A stretch of 53,257 bases of DNA from Acinetobacter johnsonii CIP 64.6 (GTDB lineage Bacteria > Pseudomonadota > Gammaproteobacteria > Pseudomonadales > Moraxellaceae), in contig NZ_KB849235.1 in the NCBI RefSeq assembly GCF_000368045.1, forward strand, positions 523,621 through 576,877. Reading direction: 5' to 3'. Below, in pieces: positions 49,023 through 53,257 of this stretch (its first letter is position 1; each line of letters starts with the position of its first letter). The position numbers were made by a program, and so were the translations under genes. The notes below the pieces were generated by a model. That model saw only the letters and a program-made list of their open reading frames with translations. It was not told the DNA's origin and searched no databases.

Positions 49023-51566
49023 TTAACTATCCGCAGTCGCTTGTGTGATTCGTTTTGAATAGTTCCACGAGGTCGGCTTCCACACATCCCGCGCAGCAAC
49101 ACGCACATAATATGTGGTCGTTGATTGCAAGCCAGTAATCGTGCAAGCATTTTCGGTACCCGTCCAACGTGCTGCCGTTGTATCAGGATCAAAGTTCGCA
49201 TTGGTACTGATCCACACCTGGTAATCTTTCAGATCAGGCACTTCACTTGGAATCCAAGTCACTGTGATCGAATCTGCAGTTGCCGATGTGTACACGTTCA
49301 ACAATTGAGGTGGCACTGGATTACTGATATTCAGCTCTGCAAAAGTGCTGACAATCGAACCGTTTTTACTTGCGACACGAACAGTATAAGCACGCTGAAT
49401 ACCGTCAATTTTTGCTTCATCCATGCTGTATGAATAATCGGTATTTGTCGTTTCAACTTCACGTAGCAATACACCACCTGACATGATTTGAACGATATAC
49501 CCTGTGGCACCAGCTGCACTTTGCCATTGAGCTTTAAAGCTCATTGCTTCAAATGCGGACTGCAATGATAAACCTTTGACACCCGTAGGACGACCACCAT
49601 TGATGGTGTAACTGTATGCCGTCACTTCATCTAAAGTTTCTTCTTTTTGCTCAAGTCCGTTGAAGCTTGTGAACTTCAGATAAATCTGTTTGTCGATCAT
49701 ATTTAGATTGAAGTCATATTCAAAAATGGCACGATCAATACGAACAAACGATTCACCGGCATTGTGTGAGCTTGCATCATCAAAACGGCCACGAAGCATG
49801 CTACTTAATGTATAACGCCCTGATCCATCCAAGGTTGCATCGATATAGTTGATATATTCATCACCGACTTTACACAGTGTTGCATCAACTTCAGCATCTT
49901 CAGCCGTACCACTGAACATCTGGCTGGATGTATTCAACTGAATCTGCATCTCGGTATCATCTGCATCAATGGCTGAAACTAATGTACCGTAACGCGCTGA
50001 ACCATAAATGGTCCCGATCATTTCGTATGTTGTATTGTCCAAACTTGTCCAGACGTTACACCCACCCCAATTGATTCCACCTGACGCAGCGACCCAGATT
50101 TGATTTTTACCACCTGTCAATTCTAAAGGAGGCTCAAAAATTGCTGGTGCATTGACGTTGCCTGGTTCTTCATTGCCACCTTGGTACCCGTTTGATGATT
50201 GCAGATCATACTCAACTGCTGAACGTGACCCGACTGCCAGTTCTTCAGCGGTAATCGAAAGCACACCTTCTTCATCTTCTTCAACTCGTGTGATTCGAAC
50301 AGGAAACTGATTTAATCCCAATGATTCATCTGTAATGGTCACAATGTCCATCGGCTCAAGTCGGCAGTATTTCCACCCCAATTCAAACTCATACTCATTT
50401 CGTACATAGAGTCGTCGCTGTAATAGCAATTGCACGGCATGACGGGCAATTTTCGGTTCGCAGAAAAAGTCAAATTTGACTGGATCTTGTGTACGCAGCC
50501 CAAACATTTCAATATTTGCTTGGTCCTTGGCTTCAACCGTTTCAGTGTTGTACTGGTTGAAGCGATTCGCGTATTCAATTTGGCAATGATTGTATGCATC
50601 TGTGTCACGGCTACGACGCACGCGAATTGGCTGATCTTCACCCAAGAAATCGTCATCAGTCAGGTGGTAAACTGGCTCAAGATTTGGCGTAAATGTCACG
50701 CCATTTCCTGTCACTGCACTGTCACCGTATGAACGGATTTTCAAACCATCTGGGCTTGGTACCACTGCACAATTCACAGCTTCCACAATTTCACTGATGA
50801 TTTCAAATGCTTCACGCTGTTCAGTCAAAGCAGGACTGATCAACAAATTGGTGGCTGCACAATACGTCCGAAATTCGGATAAATCAGCCATGTTTAGACT
50901 TGGTGCTGCGCCATAACGTGGATTGGTGATGAAATCTTCAATCACGTCAGCTGGATTCGCATCATGAATCGTTTCTGAAAAGGTAATATCGCTGATCACT
51001 TCAAAATTATGATTCGATAATGCTGCACTACCACCCAAATCATAATTAGCACACGCCACATACCCAAGGAATGGATAATGCACCGCTTCATCTGGATGTT
51101 TTGATGCTAAATAACCCCAAACAGGATTATGGTCGCCATCAAACAATTCAAAGCCTAATTGCTCGATTGGTGTCTGAATTCGATATTCAATAATCGGTTT
51201 TAATGAATTAAATCCTTGTCGTTTATAACCAATAATAATCGGCATATTACCTGTGACGATCTGTTCTTTATCACGCCAGATAATGCCGATGTCTTTGATT
51301 TTGTTTTCACATAGACCAAGCATCAAAGATGCTGAATAGGTATATGTTGTGTTTTTGGTCTTAGTTTTACCACCTTTACCACCAGATTTAGTGGTCGTTG
51401 TATGGGCAGTAGATTTAAAATCACCATACCAAAACATATTGGCTGCAACGCGATTTTTGCCATACACCAATGGCTGTGTCAGACCGTATGCAGATTGCTG
51501 AATGCGCATCGAATTGATGCGCTTATCAGACGTACTGATCGTTGTGCTTCCAAATATTCCACCCAT
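49023..51566 (-). CDS. Phage tail-tip / host specificity protein (J-like)
   Basis: 847 aa. It opens with MGGIFGSTTISTSDKRINSM and 'LVYGKNRVAANMFWYGDF', which fits the N-terminal hub of Phage-tail_3/J-like tail-tip proteins. The middle has baseplate-hub features ('DVIEDFITNPRYGAA', 'ARHAVQLLLQRRLYVRNEYEFELGWKYCRLEPMDIV'). The end has two FnIII-like domains (GVKGLSLQSAFEAMSFKAQW; 'ADSITVTWIPSEVPDLKDYQVW ... TTTYYVRVAARD' region). It forms the tail tip that binds the receptor. It starts one nt after the NlpC/P60 gene. Family members differ most at the C-terminus, which decides host range. Confidence 0.85.
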   Translation of the reverse strand: MGGIFGSTTISTSDKRINSMRIQQSAYGLTQPLVYGKNRVAANMFWYGDFKSTAHTTTTKSGGKGGKTKTKNTTYTYSASLMLGLCENKIKDIGIIWRDKEQIVTGNMPIIIGYKRQGFNSLKPIIEYRIQTPIEQLGFELFDGDHNPVWGYLASKHPDEAVHYPFLGYVACANYDLGGSAALSNHNFEVISDITFSETIHDANPADVIEDFITNPRYGAAPSLNMADLSEFRTYCAATNLLISPALTEQREAFEIISEIVEAVNCAVVPSPDGLKIRSYGDSAVTGNGVTFTPNLEPVYHLTDDDFLGEDQPIRVRRSRDTDAYNHCQIEYANRFNQYNTETVEAKDQANIEMFGLRTQDPVKFDFFCEPKIARHAVQLLLQRRLYVRNEYEFELGWKYCRLEPMDIVTITDESLGLNQFPVRITRVEEDEEGVLSITAEELAVGSRSAVEYDLQSSNGYQGGNEEPGNVNAPAIFEPPLELTGGKNQIWVAASGGINWGGCNVWTSLDNTTYEMIGTIYGSARYGTLVSAIDADDTEMQIQLNTSSQMFSGTAEDAEVDATLCKVGDEYINYIDATLDGSGRYTLSSMLRGRFDDASSHNAGESFVRIDRAIFEYDFNLNMIDKQIYLKFTSFNGLEQKEETLDEVTAYSYTINGGRPTGVKGLSLQSAFEAMSFKAQWQSAAGATGYIVQIMSGGVLLREVETTNTDYSYSMDEAKIDGIQRAYTVRVASKNGSIVSTFAELNISNPVPPQLLNVYTSATADSITVTWIPSEVPDLKDYQVWISTNANFDPDTTAARWTGTENACTITGLQSTTTYYVRVAARDVWKPTSWNYSKRITQATADS

Positions 51567-51567
51567 A

Positions 51568-51993
51568 CTATTCTTTTAGCCTCTTCATACGATAAAAGCC
51601 CGCAATTCTGCGAGCTAGACTTCCTTTTGTGCCATCTTGGAGTATTACTCCTTGATGAATATAGGAGTGAATAATCGTAGGCCATTCAACGACAATTGCA
51701 CCATGACTGATGCACTTGCCAAAATGATAAAGAACAATGTCACCAGGCTGTGGCTCATCGACTTCATAACACACTGATAAAACGTGCTCTAAATATCGTT
51801 GGCCAAGCTGGTGCATGTGCCAATCTGGTGGATATGGCCGCGGATCTAAGTGATCCATCAAGCCCACTTTTTCATAGACTTCACAGATCAAAGTGCCACA
51901 ATCCACACCCACGCCTTTTACCCGCCCTTGATGATGGTATGGGGTGCCAAGCCAAGTTAGGGCTTCAGCAACAGCAAGATCGTTTTTCTGCAT
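51568..51993 (-). CDS. NlpC/P60-family tail assembly peptidase (lambda K-like)
   Basis: 141 aa. Cysteine peptidase motifs are GVDCGTLICEVYEKVG (Cys ~31), 'EPQPGDIVLYHFGKCISHGAIVV' (His) and 'TIIHSY' (third polar residue). In siphophages this gene lies just upstream of the tail-tip gene and helps assemble the tip or cut the cell wall during entry. Its leader copies part of the holin leader. It is preceded by a terminator, so it may have its own promoter or depend on read-through. Confidence 0.88.
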   Translation of the reverse strand: MQKNDLAVAEALTWLGTPYHHQGRVKGVGVDCGTLICEVYEKVGLMDHLDPRPYPPDWHMHQLGQRYLEHVLSVCYEVDEPQPGDIVLYHFGKCISHGAIVVEWPTIIHSYIHQGVILQDGTKGSLARRIAGFYRMKRLKE

Positions 51994-52014
51994 AGACTCA
52001 CCTAAATTTTGGCA

Positions 52015-52042
52015 ATAAAAAACCGCTTAAATGCGGCCTTTT
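52015..52042 (-). terminator. Terminator after the GH43-like gene
   Basis: On the minus strand GGCCGCATTTAAGCGG forms a short stem (CCGC/GCGG) followed by TTTTTTATT. Confidence 0.65.
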
Positions 52043-52095
52043 ACATCATCTTCGTTTCAGACAACAGCTTCGGCTTCGGGTTGTTTGTTGTGTGA

Positions 52096-53257
52096 TTAAG
52101 ATAATTTCATCAAGCCAGCTTTAATTAAAGATTTTTTCATTTCTCGCATTTCCTCTAGCACAGATTCAATATTTGTTGGAACTGCACTATCTGAAACATT
52201 TTCAGCGACAAATTCAGACTGTGATAGATATTTCTGTATACCTTTCACTCTTAAAACTGTTCCATGGCGCATTGGGCTGTCAGATGTGATTTTCGTTATA
52301 TCGCTTGAAATTGGATTAAAAGAACTATCAAAATCTTGATACATCAGAAATTGGCCCAGCCCGCCTTGGTCTTGTGGCAGACCATCGGCATAGATTCGGT
52401 AATTGCCGTTTTCTAGCGCCATAACACAAGGTGCCTCAACTTTTTGCGAAACACTCCCCCATGACGCACTACCGTCTTTCAATATTGTATCAAAACCTGT
52501 CTTCAAGCTTGATGATGTGAAAATTGATAACCAGCGGTGTCCGACAGCTTCATCTTTAATAATAAAATGATATTTTGAGCCGATTTTGAACATGAAGCCG
52601 TCAATCCATGAATCAGAAGTTGATGTAGTTGCACTATTAAAAGCCCCTTGAATCTTAACACCATCAGACCAGCTTGACAGGTCATCATCTAACGCTGAAA
52701 AAATGTAAGGTTGAAATTTTTCAGCTCCAGATGACATATTTATCGAACCGATTATATGTACACTGCCGTCGCTGTCGACAAAAAATTCGGGCGCCCAGTT
52801 TTTAACGTTATCGAAACCGATTCGAGCAACGTTATACCAATGTATTAAGTCTCGTGACTTAATAATATTGAACTTTTCAGAGCTAATTGATTGACCGTAA
52901 GGTGTGTTTGTATGCACTACATACCACCAGCCATTTTTATGATGAATTATCGATGGGTCTCTAATTGTATGAAGATTATCAGGCACAAACTTTAAAAACT
53001 CTTTAAAATTAATACCATCTTTAGAGTATGCTAACAAAAGATTTTGACCAACATCATTATCACCGAAATACGATATTAAAAACCCTTCTTCATCAAACCA
53101 TTTTACCGATGCTGTATTTTCAAATTCTTTAAAATCAGCATTATCAGACTTTGCTTTTCCACCTTTCAACACTACATAATCATCTAAACCATCATAGCCT
53201 TCGCTGACATTATGCACAGACTGGACACCGATTAAGCAGTCTTCTGTTGCTGTGTAG
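52096..53257 (-). CDS. GH43-like five-bladed beta-propeller protein in the phage tail module (5' end outside window)
   Basis: At least 386 aa; the frame stays open to the right edge (…TATEDCLIGVQ before the GTG at 53217), so the protein is larger. Numbered from that GTG, it shows GH43/GH32-clan landmarks in the right order: RDPSIIH (86-92, catalytic base region), WAPEFF (141-146), DSWIDGFMF (202-210) and VEAPCVM (260-266, matching the 'EGP' motif with the acid Glu). Repeats of 'GWWYVVH', 'YHFII' and 'NYRIYADG' strands support a beta-propeller. The last ~30 residues form a charged helix (ESVLEEMREMKKSLIKAGL). Likely a glycan-cutting or glycan-binding tail or cargo protein; no close family recalled. 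Confidence 0.7.
   Translation of the reverse strand, partial: YTATEDCLIGVQSVHNVSEGYDGLDDYVVLKGGKAKSDNADFKEFENTASVKWFDEEGFLISYFGDNDVGQNLLLAYSKDGINFKEFLKFVPDNLHTIRDPSIIHHKNGWWYVVHTNTPYGQSISSEKFNIIKSRDLIHWYNVARIGFDNVKNWAPEFFVDSDGSVHIIGSINMSSGAEKFQPYIFSALDDDLSSWSDGVKIQGAFNSATTSTSDSWIDGFMFKIGSKYHFIIKDEAVGHRWLSIFTSSSLKTGFDTILKDGSASWGSVSQKVEAPCVMALENGNYRIYADGLPQDQGGLGQFLMYQDFDSSFNPISSDITKITSDSPMRHGTVLRVKGIQKYLSQSEFVAENVSDSAVPTNIESVLEEMREMKKSLIKAGLMKLS

Larger units (their letters stand above)
44945..53257. mobile_element. Prophage, one end (integrase, accessory genes, lysis and tail modules)
   Basis: Evidence is a P4-type integrase next to host gene surE, followed by lysis genes (Rz/Rz1, lysozyme, holin) and tail genes (J-like, NlpC/P60, GH43-like). 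The exact attachment core is not visible because the other end lies outside the window. Head, DNA packaging, repressor and replication genes are also outside. Confidence 0.88.

Overview
The window is chromosomal DNA of an Acinetobacter-like gammaproteobacterium (Moraxellaceae). The reasons are the lldP-lldR-lldD-dld lactate operon, a fused RNase HI/DnaQ epsilon gene, the gene content and order around pyrC-rnt-tRNA-Glu, rsmI/yraN/dolP and surE-nlpD, and moderate-to-low GC with AT-rich spacers. The genus call rests on recalled gene order and protein families, not on a database search.

Region by region. (1) 1-422: the right end of an IS5-family insertion sequence has cut off a class III aminotransferase after its first ~52 codons. 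The neighbouring gene is an M20 ureidopropionase/carbamoylase-type hydrolase (504-1763), so a nitrogen-scavenging (probably reductive pyrimidine) pathway looks damaged. (2) 2.0-4.7 kb: a TorF-type outer-membrane protein, a frameshifted LysR regulator and a tRNA-Ser(UGA) with its own promoter and terminator. (3) 4.7-12.6 kb: fadH, then the complete lactate operon lldP-lldR-lldD-dld read leftward. Three LldR/PdhR-type operators lie upstream of lldP, and a 165-bp palindromic repeat sits between lldD and dld. (4) 13.2-17.8 kb: argG, a membrane diguanylate cyclase, and pyrC-rnt coupled by a GTGA overlap. (5) 17.7-23.0 kb: six identical tRNA-Glu(UUC) genes interleaved with two paralogous amino-acid permeases, a small membrane protein and an alpha/beta hydrolase; the last four tRNAs form a cluster containing a 100-bp tandem repeat. 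(6) 23.0-34.6 kb: a YiiX-like amidase, a GST, an OYE-family flavin oxidoreductase, and yejABEF lying just downstream of a very long MltD lytic transglycosylase with eight LysM repeats. (7) 34.7-45 kb: rnhA-dnaQ fusion, a FimL-like protein coupled to nudC, the yraN-dolP-esterase group divergent from rsmI, a LysR regulator, nlpD and surE. (8) About 45 kb to the right edge: one end of a prophage. It holds a P4-type tyrosine recombinase, two rightward accessory genes, and a leftward late module. In transcription order that module is a GH43-like beta-propeller protein (open at the window edge), NlpC/P60 tail protein, tail-tip J-like protein, holin, signal-anchored lysozyme, DUF6527-like protein, and Rz with nested Rz1.

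How the parts work together. The lactate operon imports lactate and oxidises both isomers to pyruvate at the membrane under LldR control. RNase T, a tRNA 3'-end trimming enzyme, is encoded directly upstream of the tRNA-Glu array, and the first array promoter overlaps its stop codon. MltD and YejABEF are co-directional with 35 nt between them, which suggests a link between wall turnover and uptake of the released peptides. The 155 bp between surE and the integrase hold two sets of short, mostly helically spaced direct repeats, probably integrase arm/regulatory sites at the prophage junction. The least ordinary features are that repeat array, the GH43-like protein in the tail module, and the integrase-linked accessory genes.
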